The notes under the pieces were generated by a model, which made no database searches, was not told the DNA's origin, and saw nothing but the letters and a program-made list of their open reading frames with translations. Source: an uncultured Clostridia bacterium (GTDB lineage Bacteria > Bacillota > Clostridia > Christensenellales > Aristaeellaceae). From it: DNA of 20,834 nucleotides. The position numbers were made by a program, and so were the translations under genes. Positions 13,529 to 20,555 of this stretch are shown here, piece by piece (the stretch's first letter is position 1; every line of letters begins with the position of its first letter). The stretch is from assembly GCA_934621505.1 (NCBI GenBank), contig CAKTUU010000036.1, positions 1-20,834 of the forward strand, written 5' to 3'.

Positions 13529-13963
13529 GTGGATATTTGGGAAACGCTGTACCGGCGCGCCGCGGAACTGTACGCGCCCAGAGAGGTTTCGCCCTTTCTG
13601 TATGCCCATCATGTGGTGTGCGCTTTGGAAGCGGAAAATGGGCAGATTTTTACCGGCTTTTGTATCGAAAGCTGCTGTGGTGTGATGAATTTGTGCGCCG
13701 AGCGGGTGGCTGCCCTGAATATGTACCTGTCCAGCGGCCAAACGGTGGTGCGGCGGCTGATTGCCTTTCGGGACAAGCCGCCCTGTGGCGGCGGCAGCGG
13801 AATGCCCTGTGGAGCCTGCCGGGACTTCTTTTTGCAGCTGTCGTCCCAAAACGCGGATATGGAAATCATGGCGGATTACGCAAACCGCCGGACGGTAACC
13901 TTGCGGGAGATAACGCCCGACTGGTGGGGCTGGGAAAGATATCGGACGATGGAGGAAAGATGA
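13529..13963 (+). CDS. Cytidine deaminase-family enzyme
   Basis: The product is 144 residues, the size of a single-domain cytidine deaminase. The zinc site is intact: C56-A-E58 in NLCAERVAALN and P93-C94-x2-C97 in MPCGACRDFF. Where classical cytidine deaminases have the ribose-binding NxEN motif (FTGCNVENAS), this protein reads FTGFCIESCC, so the glutamate (E47) is kept and the asparagine becomes cysteine. The substrate may therefore differ from cytidine. The GTG at 13529 follows GGAAGGAG (13515-13522) and lies downstream of a promoter. The stop overlaps the start of the next small ORF (ATGA). Confidence 0.85.
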   Translation: MDIWETLYRRAAELYAPREVSPFLYAHHVVCALEAENGQIFTGFCIESCCGVMNLCAERVAALNMYLSSGQTVVRRLIAFRDKPPCGGGSGMPCGACRDFFLQLSSQNADMEIMADYANRRTVTLREITPDWWGWERYRTMEER

Positions 13964-14082
13964 GCTTAAAACCCATGGCCCAGTCCCAGCGGCTTGGCTT
14001 TGCCCGGTGGGATGAGGATGAAGTGGAGCCGTTTTTGACCCTGCAGCCGCCGGTCAAGCAGGGAAAACTGTTCTATTTTTAA
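13960..14082 (+). CDS. Small 40-residue protein coupled to the deaminase gene
   Basis: The ORF starts with an ATG whose last bases form the deaminase stop (ATGA, 13960-13963) and has GGAGG (13951-13955) just upstream. The product begins MSLKPMAQSQRLGFARWDED, continues with an EVEPFLTLQPP segment, and ends in an aromatic KLFYF. It has no membrane span or cysteine. I do not recognise it. The overlap and ribosome binding site make expression likely; it could help the deaminase or be independent. It was judged real because of the signals, not because of homology. Confidence 0.65.
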   Translation: MSLKPMAQSQRLGFARWDEDEVEPFLTLQPPVKQGKLFYF

Positions 14083-14122
14083 GCATTTGCCGGAATTTGC
14101 CTATGGCTTTTGGTTCCAAATT

Positions 14123-14131
14123 TGGGATAAT
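14123..14131 (+). promoter_or_regulatory. Possible extended -10 promoter of degV
   Basis: TGGGATAAT matches an extended -10 box (TGn plus GATAAT at 14126-14131), 38 nt before the degV start codon. No good -35 box lies at the correct distance, so this is weak. Confidence 0.35.
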
Positions 14132-14169
14132 CAAAAAGACGGTTTGTCAAAGTAAGGAGAGTTCTTTCG

Positions 14170-15027
14170 ATGAAGGTGAAAATTACCGCGGACAGCACCT
14201 GTGACCTGTCCCCTGAACTGGTAGCCAAGTACGATATCGATATTACCCCCCTTTCGGTGATTTTGGGAGAGCGTACCGGTTTGGACGGCAGGGAAATTAC
14301 CCCTCAGGACATTTATGACTATGTGGCCCAGACCAAATCCCTGCCCAAAACCAGCGCCGTCAACACGGTGGAGTACCGGCGGGTGTTCCAGCACTGGCTG
14401 GATCAGGGATACGCGGTGGTGCATTTCTGCATCAGCAGTGATTTTTCCAGCTGCTATCAAAACGCCTGCGACGCGGCGAAGGATATGGAAAACGTATATG
14501 TGGTGGATTCCCGCAATCTGTCCACCGGTCAGGGACTGCTGGTGCTGCATGGGGCGGAGCTGGCGCGGCAGGGCGTGGACGCCGCGCAGATTCAGGCCCG
14601 GTGTACGGCCCTTGCGCCCAGGGTGGAGGCCAGCTTTGTGGTGGACCGCATCGATTACTTGTATAAGGGCGGCCGCTGCAACGCCCTGTCCGCTTTTGGG
14701 GCCAATTTGCTGCATATCAAGCCCAGCATTGAGGTCATTGACGGCCGCATGGAGCCCGGCCAGAAGTACCGGGGTCACATTGGCAAGGTGATGCTGAACT
14801 ATGTGGAAAAAAGGCTCGCCGGCCGCACGGATATTGATAAGCACCGCATTTTCATTACCCATACCCAGTGCAAACCGGAGGACGTGGCCGCCGTGCGCGA
14901 GACCATCAACCGCCTGGCCCCCGGGTTTGAAGAAATTCTGGATACGACCGCCGGCGCTACCGTTACCTCCCACTGCGGCCCCGGTACGTTGGGCATTCTG
15001 TTTATCCGTAAGGAAGAAAAAGAATGA
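14170..15027 (+). CDS. DegV-family fatty-acid-binding protein
   Basis: The product is 285 residues, the normal DegV length. Family hallmarks are KITADSTCDLSPELV at the start, PKTSAVNTVEYRRVF (about 59-73), the Ser-rich ISSDFSSCYQNA, VVDSRNLSTGQGLLVLHGAEL, and RIDYLYKGGRC followed by LLHIKPSIEV; the C-terminus closes with TLGILFI. DegV/FakB proteins bind a fatty acid in a deep pocket and, with FakA, allow its phosphorylation; no fakA lies in the window. The ATG at 14170 follows AAGGAGAG. The stop overlaps the start of the alarmone synthetase gene (ATGA), so the two are translationally coupled. Confidence 0.92.
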   Translation: MKVKITADSTCDLSPELVAKYDIDITPLSVILGERTGLDGREITPQDIYDYVAQTKSLPKTSAVNTVEYRRVFQHWLDQGYAVVHFCISSDFSSCYQNACDAAKDMENVYVVDSRNLSTGQGLLVLHGAELARQGVDAAQIQARCTALAPRVEASFVVDRIDYLYKGGRCNALSAFGANLLHIKPSIEVIDGRMEPGQKYRGHIGKVMLNYVEKRLAGRTDIDKHRIFITHTQCKPEDVAAVRETINRLAPGFEEILDTTAGATVTSHCGPGTLGILFIRKEEKE

Positions 15028-15713
15028 AAACGGAATTAACCCCGCTGGAGCAGGCGCTGCTGACCCGCTTTACCAAAAGCGAAATCAAGGACTGGCTGAA
15101 AAGCTACGCCGCCCCCTATAAGGAACTGATGACCTATTATCAGTGCGCCCTGATGGAGATGGAAACCAAATTTAATGTGCTAAACCAGGAATTATCCCTG
15201 CTGTATGACCACAACCCGATTGAAAGCGTCAAGTCCCGCCTGAAAACACCGGAAAGCATGATGGAAAAGCTGGTGCGCAAGGGCGTGCCCCTGACTGTTG
15301 AAAGCATTGAAGCCAATCTGCGGGATATCGCGGGCATCCGGGTGATTTGCTCATTCCCCGGCGACATTTATATGCTGGCGGACTGCCTGACCCGTCAGGA
15401 TGATATTGAGCTGATTGAGCGCAAGGACTACATTGCCAACCCCAAGCCCAACGGCTACCGCAGTCTGCATCTGATTGTGTCCATTCCCATCTTTTTGCAC
15501 AACCAGAAGCGGCAGATGAAGGTGGAGGTGCAGTTCCGCACCATTTCCATGGACTGGTGGGCCAGCCTGGAACACAAAATCCGCTACAAAAAGAATGTAG
15601 ACGACCCGGAAAAGATCGATCAGGAATTGCTGGCCTGCGCCGAAATGGGCGCGGAGCTGGACAGCCGGATGGAAAAGATTCATCAGGCGGCCAACAGCGT
15701 GCCCAAAGCCTGA
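15024..15713 (+). CDS. Small alarmone synthetase, (p)ppGpp synthetase domain only
   Basis: The product is 229 residues with a single RelA/SpoT synthetase domain and no HD hydrolase, TGS or ACT domain. Motifs seen are SVKSRLKTPESM (about 68-79), DIAGIRVICSF (101-111), KDYIANPKPNGYRSLHLIV (134-152) with the G-loop tyrosine, VEVQFRT (167-173) and WASLEHKIRYKK (179-190). It transfers pyrophosphate from ATP to GDP or GTP. From memory, the NPKPNGYRSLHLI and WASLEHK stretches look nearer to YwaC/RelP than YjbM/RelQ, but this is not decisive. It overlaps degV by 4 nt. A shared terminator follows. Confidence 0.92.
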   Translation: MKTELTPLEQALLTRFTKSEIKDWLKSYAAPYKELMTYYQCALMEMETKFNVLNQELSLLYDHNPIESVKSRLKTPESMMEKLVRKGVPLTVESIEANLRDIAGIRVICSFPGDIYMLADCLTRQDDIELIERKDYIANPKPNGYRSLHLIVSIPIFLHNQKRQMKVEVQFRTISMDWWASLEHKIRYKKNVDDPEKIDQELLACAEMGAELDSRMEKIHQAANSVPKA

Positions 15714-15718
15714 ACAAA

Positions 15719-15757
15719 GCAAAAGCGCAGACCTGTTGATTCGGTCTGCGCTTTTGC
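15719..15757. terminator. Terminator between the convergent alarmone synthetase and rimI genes
   Basis: GCAAAAGCGCAGACC (15719-15733) pairs with GGTCTGCGCTTTTGC (15743-15757) across a 9-nt loop: a 15-bp perfect stem whose A-tract and T-tract arms suit either direction. It ends on the last base of rimI. Confidence 0.85.
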
Positions 15758-16236
15758 TATTCGCAATCCTCAAAATCCTCCTGAACCGGCGGTAGGTTTT
15801 GGCACACCATCAGGTAGGCGTCCTCGCCGTTATCCTCATAGTAGCGTTTGCGCACGCCCAATTCGATAAAGCCCAGGGATTTGTACATGCTTTGGGCCAC
15901 CAGGTTGCTTTTGCGCACCTCCAGGGTCAGGTACTGCACGCCCAGATTGGCGGCGTACTGCATCAGCGCCCAGGTAATACCCCTGCCCACGCCCCGGCCC
16001 CGATGGGCTGCTTCCACGGCAATGTTGGTAATATGCCCTTCCTCAAAAATGCACCAGGCCCCCGCGAAGGCGATAATTCGTTCGCCCTCCACAGCCACCA
16101 GATAGAGGGCGCATTTGTTGCCGGTCATTTCTTCCACAAAGCTCTGGCGGCTCCATGGGGTGGGAAAGGTGGCCTCCTCAATGGCGTGAACGGCGTCCAC
16201 ATCCTCCAGCGTCATGCGGCGGTACAGTACGCTCAT
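15757..16236 (-). CDS. rimI: Ribosomal protein S18-alanine N-acetyltransferase
   Basis: This 159-residue GNAT-fold protein has the acetyl-CoA loop AAHRGRGVGRGITWAL (about 75-90), preceded by GHITNIAVE and followed by LTLEVRKSNLVAQSMYKSLGF, the RimI signature. The C-terminal RKRYYEDNGEDAYLM is also typical. RimI acetylates the N-terminal alanine of S18. It overlaps tsaB by 4 nt (ATGA), and the tsaE-tsaB-rimI order is the common one in Bacillota; tsaD, often next, is not here. The acidic C-terminal end (QEDFEDCE) is a small extension. Confidence 0.93.
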   Translation of the reverse strand: MSVLYRRMTLEDVDAVHAIEEATFPTPWSRQSFVEEMTGNKCALYLVAVEGERIIAFAGAWCIFEEGHITNIAVEAAHRGRGVGRGITWALMQYAANLGVQYLTLEVRKSNLVAQSMYKSLGFIELGVRKRYYEDNGEDAYLMVCQNLPPVQEDFEDCE

Positions 16237-16940
16237 GCCTGGCCTCCCAGCTTGCGGGCGCGCTCACGCTCGGCCTGGGGGGCGCGCAGGTACATGGGCA
16301 TCAGGCTCAGATAATCCAGCGGCTGATCCTGCCGCAGCCAGGCCAGCACGGCGGCCGCGGCGGGACGCAGAAAGCCCATATGGGCGGGCGGGAAAACGGC
16401 CCGTGTTCCCAGACGCGCCTCGATGGCGGCACGGTTGGGCTTTACGCCGTCGCCGGTAAACAGCAGGGGCCGGCCTTCCGCCACGGCGATGGCCTGGTCC
16501 AGAAAGACGTCCAGCTTTTCCGCCGTGTCGTCCAGCACCCGCACAGGGGGCATACCCGGACGGAAAGCCGCCGCGTATACCTGCCCGGCTCTGGCGTCCT
16601 GCAGGGGACAAATCAGCGCGTCCGCTATGCAGACGCTGGCGGCCAGCGCTTCCAGCGCGTCCACCCCCACGCAGGGCTTGTCCGCGCCGTGGGCCATGCC
16701 CTTTACCGTGCTTACGCCGATGCGCACGCCGGTAAAGGAACCGGGGCCGGTAACGGCGGCGTACAGGTCGATATCCGGTACGGTCAGGCCGCAGCGGCTC
16801 AAAGCCTCCTCCACCATGGGCATCAGATTGACGGAATGGGTCAGCTTGTTGACCGCCGCCGCCTCATAGGCCACCTGGCCGTCCCGCAGGACCGCCACCC
16901 CGCACACGGGACCGGAAGTATCAATGCACAGCAGGTTCAT
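16233..16940 (-). CDS. tsaB: tRNA t6A biosynthesis protein TsaB
   Basis: The product is 235 residues with an ASKHA-type fold. It begins LLCIDTSGPVCGVAVLRDG, continues with HSVNLMPMVEEALSRCGL and the family's VTGPGSFTGVRIGVSTVKGM (about 64-83). TsaB partners TsaD and TsaE to transfer threonylcarbamoyl to A37 of ANN-decoding tRNAs. The ATG at 16940 overlaps the tsaE stop by 4 nt, and its own stop overlaps the rimI start, so three genes are coupled. Confidence 0.95.
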   Translation of the reverse strand: MNLLCIDTSGPVCGVAVLRDGQVAYEAAAVNKLTHSVNLMPMVEEALSRCGLTVPDIDLYAAVTGPGSFTGVRIGVSTVKGMAHGADKPCVGVDALEALAASVCIADALICPLQDARAGQVYAAAFRPGMPPVRVLDDTAEKLDVFLDQAIAVAEGRPLLFTGDGVKPNRAAIEARLGTRAVFPPAHMGFLRPAAAAVLAWLRQDQPLDYLSLMPMYLRAPQAERERARKLGGQA

Positions 16941-17413
16941 AAAGCCACGTTCCTTTCCAAGTCCGCCTGCAGGGCGGCCTCGTCCAGCGGGTGAAAGCCT
17001 CCGACCGGCGTCAGGGTGATTTGCCGGGAGTCATCGCCGGTGGGTTCCAGCGAAACCTCCAGATAGGTTTCGGGAATGGCCTCTGCCGCGCGGCTGGGCC
17101 ATTCTACCACGGCCACGCCGCCGTTTTGCAGGTATTCGTCCATGCTCAGCTCGTACAGCTCCTCCACGCTGTTCAGGCGATACCAGTCAAAATGGTACAG
17201 GGGCAGACGACCCTCATGCACCTGCAAAATGGTAAAGGTAGGGCTGGTTACATACCCGGTAACGCCCAGGCCCCGGGCGATGCCGCGGGTCAGTTCGCTC
17301 TTGCCCGCGCCCATATCGCCCAGCAGCAGCAGCACGTCGTTGGGCTGCAATTGCCGGGACAGCGCCTGGCCGATTTGATGGGTCTGCTCCACGCTGCGGC
17401 TTTCCAGTTTCAA
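16937..17413 (-). CDS. tsaE: tRNA t6A biosynthesis ATPase TsaE
   Basis: The product is 158 residues, the usual TsaE length. It has the Walker A motif GDMGAGKSELTRG (32-44), then SPTFTILQVHEG, the YHFDWYRL strand and VVEWPSRA. TsaE drives the TsaBD complex by ATP hydrolysis. The frame is open upstream to 17503, but that part lies inside ribU. A TTG at 17413, 9 nt after GGAGG (read on the minus strand), gives the expected N-terminus MKLESRSVEQTHQIGQAL. It starts only 2 nt after the ribU stop. Confidence 0.93.
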   Translation of the reverse strand: MKLESRSVEQTHQIGQALSRQLQPNDVLLLLGDMGAGKSELTRGIARGLGVTGYVTSPTFTILQVHEGRLPLYHFDWYRLNSVEELYELSMDEYLQNGGVAVVEWPSRAAEAIPETYLEVSLEPTGDDSRQITLTPVGGFHPLDEAALQADLERNVAL

Positions 17414-17415
17414 TG

Positions 17416-18027
17416 TCAGCGGCCTCCCGTTTTGCCCCGCCCGTGCAGAATGGGGGACAGGGGCTTGTAAATCAGCGCCGTCACCACGCTGATGACAACC
17501 CACTTCAGCAGGTTAAAGGGCGCGGTAATGCACAGCACAAACTTGAACGCGGTGTCGACGGCGGGCACAATGGCCTGCCCCATGCTTACAATGGCTTCCA
17601 CCGGCAGGCCGTAGGCCACGCCATAGAAGGGAATCAGCAGATACAAATTGACAAACACCGCCGCCACGGTGGCGATGACGGCGCCTGCCGCCATGCCGGT
17701 AATGGCTCCCCTGCGGTTTTTATGCCGCTGGTAAATCAGGCCGGCGGGCAGCAGCATGGCCGCGCCCATCAGAAAATCCGCCAGCTCGCCCACCCCCTGA
17801 GAGGAGGAATGCAGCAGCCCCAGCAGGCTTTTGACCAGCAAAATCAGCGTGCCCTGCAAGGGGCCCATGGCAAAGGTGCCAAGCAGCACCGGCAGGTTGC
17901 TCAGGTCCAGCTTGTAAAACAGCACAACGGGAATTTCCACCAGAAACAGCAGGGCCGAAATGGCGGACAAAATGGCAATGGTGGCTACGTCGCGGGTGGA
18001 CAGGGCTTTTTGGGTTCGTTGAGTCAT
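17416..18027 (-). CDS. ribU: ECF transporter substrate-binding (S) component, riboflavin type RibU
   Basis: The product is 203 residues with about five to six membrane segments. RibU-like features are VATIAILSAISALLFLVEIP, the FYKLDLSNLPVLLGTFAMGP loop, VKSLLGLLHSSSQGVGELADF and a final VISVVTALIYKPLSP. S components bind the vitamin in the membrane and use a shared ECF energising module, which is not in this window. The FMN riboswitch directly upstream fixes the substrate as riboflavin or a related flavin. The ATG at 18027 follows ACAGGAGGC; the open frame further upstream runs into the terminator and riboswitch. It leads tsaE-tsaB-rimI. Confidence 0.93.
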   Translation of the reverse strand: MTQRTQKALSTRDVATIAILSAISALLFLVEIPVVLFYKLDLSNLPVLLGTFAMGPLQGTLILLVKSLLGLLHSSSQGVGELADFLMGAAMLLPAGLIYQRHKNRRGAITGMAAGAVIATVAAVFVNLYLLIPFYGVAYGLPVEAIVSMGQAIVPAVDTAFKFVLCITAPFNLLKWVVISVVTALIYKPLSPILHGRGKTGGR

Positions 18028-18045
18028 GAATGATACGCCTCCTGT

Positions 18046-18085
18046 AAAAAAAACTGCCCCTGATGGCTGTTTCGCATCAGGGGCA
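18046..18085 (-). terminator. Riboswitch-linked terminator upstream of ribU
   Basis: On the minus strand an 11-bp perfect stem (18085-18075 with 18065-18055; TGCCCCTGATG/CATCAGGGGCA) and a 9-nt loop are followed by G and eight T. It lies between the aptamer and the ribU ribosome binding site, so flavin excess should stop transcription before ribU. Confidence 0.92.
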
Positions 18086-18113
18086 ACCGTTCGCTGCAAA
18101 AGGCGGCGGGCTG

Positions 18114-18248
18114 CTCTTCTCACATCCGGACTTTGGCGTATGCGCGCCGTTCACCGTCGGTTTCGGAATTGCACCGAATCGGGGAACGCAACAGCGTTCC
18201 TTCGCGGACTATACCGCCGGTAGGGATTTCCACCCTGCCCCGAAGAAG
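18114..18248 (-). ncRNA. FMN riboswitch (RFN element)
   Basis: Read on the minus strand, the conserved RFN blocks appear in order: CTTCGGGGCAGGGTGGAAAT, CCCTACCGGCGGTA, AGTCCGCGA, a variable hairpin, GGTGCAATTCCGAAACCGAC, GGTGA, AAAGTCCGGATG and GAGAAGAG. The two ends (CTTCTTC and GAAGAG) pair as stem P1. It binds FMN and, with the terminator downstream, turns off the operon when FMN is plentiful. Confidence 0.96.
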
Positions 18249-18266
18249 CCATCTGGTTTCAGTGGC

Positions 18267-18295
18267 ATGATAGCACGGCGGCGGCGGCGTGTCAA
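18267..18295 (-). promoter_or_regulatory. Promoter of the FMN riboswitch-ribU operon
   Basis: On the minus strand a perfect TTGACA (18295-18290) and TATCAT (18272-18267) are 17 nt apart. They lie about 20 nt before the aptamer. Confidence 0.85.
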
Positions 18296-18308
18296 TAGAA
18301 AATCGGAC

Positions 18309-18337
18309 TTGACCCGGCGGCGGTTTGGATATATCCT
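18309..18337 (+). promoter_or_regulatory. Promoter of the small lipoprotein gene
   Basis: TTGACC (18309-18314) and TATCCT (18332-18337) are 17 nt apart. Its -35 box lies only 13 nt from that of the divergent ribU promoter. Confidence 0.65.
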
Positions 18338-18375
18338 ATGGATAGGAAATTTCTTCATAAGGAGGAAGGAAAAGA

Positions 18376-18798
18376 ATGATGAAACGTCTTTTTTGCCTGC
18401 TGGCCGTGCTGACGCTGCTTGGCGGCTGCGCCCTTGCCCAGGAGAATACCGTGGCCTGCTATCAGCGCGGCGAGAGTGAATGCGCCCTGTGGACGGACTG
18501 GCAGCAGGGCATACCGCCGGCAGGGTTGATTGTTGTTCGTGACGGCGAGGCCCGCACCTGCCGTGTCGTCAATGACGAAGCGGCGATCCAGCAGGCGATG
18601 GAAGCGCTGTATCAGGCCCAGCTTGGCGAAGCCACGGACCTGCGTGCCGAGGACGCGGGGCTGACCCTGATTTTTGTGGCGGCGGACGGCGAGCAGATCG
18701 CCTACCGTTTTGAGGACAAGGCCTATGTATGGAACGGAACCCACTATACCCTGCAAAACGCGGACGCTTTTTGGAAAGCGGTCAATGAAATCAGATAA
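18376..18798 (+). CDS. Small putative lipoprotein of unknown function
   Basis: The product is 140 residues. The N-terminus (MMKRLFCLLAVLTLLGGCAL) is a lipoprotein signal with lipobox LGGC, so the mature protein should begin at C18 and be tethered outside the cell. The rest is a small alpha/beta domain of about 120 residues with a helix EAAIQQAMEALYQAQLGE, a strand LTLIFVAADGEQIAYRF and a C-terminal NADAFWKAVNEI. I do not recognise the family. Start may be the ATG at 18376 or 18379; GGAGGAAGGA precedes both. It is a single-gene unit between two minus-strand operons. Confidence 0.8.
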   Translation: MMKRLFCLLAVLTLLGGCALAQENTVACYQRGESECALWTDWQQGIPPAGLIVVRDGEARTCRVVNDEAAIQQAMEALYQAQLGEATDLRAEDAGLTLIFVAADGEQIAYRFEDKAYVWNGTHYTLQNADAFWKAVNEIR

Positions 18799-18834
18799 AA
18801 GGACGGGACGGAGCCTGTGACGGGCCCCGTCCCG
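18797..18834 (-). terminator. Likely terminator of the padR-DUF4097 operon
   Basis: On the minus strand CGGGACGG (18834-18827) pairs with CCGTCCCG (18811-18804), followed by TCCTTTTAT. No T-run follows on the plus strand, so it mainly serves the minus-strand operon; the lipoprotein gene has no other clear terminator. Confidence 0.6.
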
Positions 18835-18839
18835 CTGCG

Positions 18840-19811
18840 TTAACGGATGGTGATATCGCCCGATACGCTGCTGATATTCAGCTGATAGAGGCTGCCCGGC
18901 TGGCAGGGAACCATTTGGTGAACGTCGCCGCTGACGGTGTGACAGCTTACGCCGATGGAAATTCCTTCTGGAAGCAGAATGCGCTGGTCGCCGCTGACGG
19001 TTTTGCTGCTGACATTCAGCCGGTCCAGACGGGCGGGCTCCAGGGTGATATCGCCGCTGGTGGTTTTAACGTCCACCTGGGGGCCTACGCCCTCCATATG
19101 CAGGTCGCCGCTGATGGTGGCGGCTGTAACGCCGGGGCAGCTGCCCCTCAGCTGAATATCGCCGCTGGTGCTTTCCAGCCGGGCGGTATCGCTTAACACA
19201 AGGTCGGCGCAATGAATGTCGCCGGTGGTGGTGCGGATTTGCACGCTTTTGAGGGACAGGTCGCTTACGGACAGGTCGCCGGTGGTGGTGGTAACGCGCA
19301 GGTCCAGGGGCAGGCTGGCGGGCAGCTCGATGCAGACGGTGGACGGAACGTCCCCCAAAGCGCCGAACAGGCGGTCCAGCAGACCGCCTCCCTGGGAGGC
19401 GGCGCGGTCCGGCTCCACAGTCAGCACGCCGTCCTGCATCACGGCGCGCAGACGGTCGTCCGTGTCCGGACAAAAAACGTGAATCTTGTCGCCATGGGTG
19501 GGGGAAATCTGCACATCGCTGGAGGTCAGGCGCGCATCCAGCCGCTTGACCGCCGCAGGGTCAAACAAATAGCCGCTGCATCCGGTAAAGGCGGTTTGCT
19601 TGCGGGGATAGTCCTTCAGCACATCCTCCATCCCGTTCAGGCTTTCCAGCACGGCGTGAATGGCGTCGTCCTGGGTCATGCCGCTGTCCAGCAAATCCTG
19701 ATAACGCTCCTGGCAGTTTTCGCCAATTTCCTCCCTCAGGGCGCGGGTTTCCTCAGTTTCCTGAATATCGTCAAACAGCATGTTTACAATTTTGGCAATG
19801 GTTTCGTTCAT
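18840..19811 (-). CDS. HAAS-like domain fused to DUF4097 beta-helix protein
   Basis: The product is 323 residues. Residues 1-70 are a helical HAAS-like domain (MNETIAKIVNMLFDDIQETE, then SGMTQDDAIHAVLESLNGM), a type found beside PadR regulators. After a linker, residues about 160-323 are a DUF4097-type right-handed beta structure with eight repeats around a [ST]GD core: TTGDLSV, TTGDIHC, TSGDIQL, ISGDLHM, TSGDITL, VSGDQRI, VSGDVHQ, VSGDITI. No membrane segment or signal peptide is seen, so it is predicted to be cytoplasmic. The ATG at 19811 follows AAGGAGG; an ATG at 19832 is less well placed. It is the last gene of the padR operon. The function of DUF4097 is unknown. Confidence 0.85.
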   Translation of the reverse strand: MNETIAKIVNMLFDDIQETEETRALREEIGENCQERYQDLLDSGMTQDDAIHAVLESLNGMEDVLKDYPRKQTAFTGCSGYLFDPAAVKRLDARLTSSDVQISPTHGDKIHVFCPDTDDRLRAVMQDGVLTVEPDRAASQGGGLLDRLFGALGDVPSTVCIELPASLPLDLRVTTTTGDLSVSDLSLKSVQIRTTTGDIHCADLVLSDTARLESTSGDIQLRGSCPGVTAATISGDLHMEGVGPQVDVKTTSGDITLEPARLDRLNVSSKTVSGDQRILLPEGISIGVSCHTVSGDVHQMVPCQPGSLYQLNISSVSGDITIR

Positions 19812-19836
19812 GGTGGATTCCTCCTTGTTCATTGGG

Positions 19837-20004
19837 TTACCAGCGGCGCAGCTGACAGGGCAGGGCGGACAGGCTGGTAAACTGTCGCTGACGCATCGCA
19901 CTGGCCTTTTGAAAATCCGGCAGATGCCACTTGAAGCGGCGCAGCCTGCGGAGAAAGGTTTTTTGGGGGAAAAGGGTCAGGGGCTTGCGCAGAACGGTCA
20001 TCAT
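19837..20004 (-). CDS. Small basic 55-residue protein between padR and DUF4097
   Basis: The ORF begins with ATGATG, where the first ATG overlaps the padR stop (ATGA), and has its own AGGAGG 9-10 nt upstream inside padR. The product begins MMTVLRKPLTLFPQKTFLRR and continues with LRRFKWHLPDFQKA; it has about 12 basic residues and few acidic ones, no clear membrane span and an amphipathic look. I do not recognise it. It ends 25 nt before the DUF4097 start. Coupling and the ribosome binding site argue that it is translated; no homology argument is available. Confidence 0.65.
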   Translation of the reverse strand: MMTVLRKPLTLFPQKTFLRRLRRFKWHLPDFQKASAMRQRQFTSLSALPCQLRRW

Positions 20005-20336
20005 GAGCTTTCGCCTCCTACCAGACGGTCCAGCACCTGGCGGGTTTCCTGCCAGGCGGCCGTGTCGCGGGCCAGCTTTTCCCGTCCCTCCGGGGTGATG
20101 GCATAGTAGCGCCGCCGTGCGCCGCTTTGCTCGTCTCCCCAATAGGAGCGGATGTATCCGCCCGCTTCCAGACGGCGAAAAGCGGTGTAAAGGGTGGCTT
20201 CTTTCAGCTCCAGCGCGCCGTCGCTGGCCGTGGAAACAGCCCGGGCGATGCGGTAGCCGTAACTGTCGCCATCCCGCAGCTGCCCCAAAATAATGGTATC
20301 CGTATAGCCGCGCAGGATATCGGCTGAGATAGGCAT
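20001..20336 (-). CDS. PadR-family transcriptional regulator
   Basis: The product is 111 residues, a PadR winged helix with short C-terminal helix. Typical parts are LRGYTDTIILGQLRDGDSYG, YRIARAVSTASDGALELKEA, TLYTAFRRLEAGGYIRSYWG and GARRRYYAITPEGREKLA. The in-frame GTG at 20345 lies within AGGAGGTGAT, so the ATG at 20336, 8 nt beyond AGGAGG, is the start. PadR regulators usually repress their own operon and respond to envelope or toxic-compound signals. It heads an operon with a 55-residue ORF and HAAS/DUF4097. Confidence 0.94.
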   Translation of the reverse strand: MPISADILRGYTDTIILGQLRDGDSYGYRIARAVSTASDGALELKEATLYTAFRRLEAGGYIRSYWGDEQSGARRRYYAITPEGREKLARDTAAWQETRQVLDRLVGGESS

Positions 20337-20356
20337 CAGGATCACCTCCTGGCATC

Positions 20357-20385
20357 ATTGTATGACATAATACTTCGCCTGTCAA
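20357..20385 (-). promoter_or_regulatory. Promoter of the padR operon
   Basis: On the minus strand a perfect TTGACA (20385-20380) and TACAAT (20362-20357) are 17 nt apart. The spacer holds an imperfect palindrome GTATTATGTCATAC, a plausible PadR autoregulation site, though weak. Positions 20386-20555 hold no supported gene. Confidence 0.85.
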
Positions 20386-20555
20386 GGTATATTTTCACGC
20401 GATGACTCAATAAACCTGTCAAACGGCAGGGGGAAAAGGGCGGATATAAAATCAGTTGCTTTTCGGCGGCTGGGTCAGATGGCCAGCGCTCAAAAAATTT
20501 TTTAGAGCCTTTTCCGGCAGAAATGGAGCTTGCGGCAGAAAAGCAAAAAAAGCAG

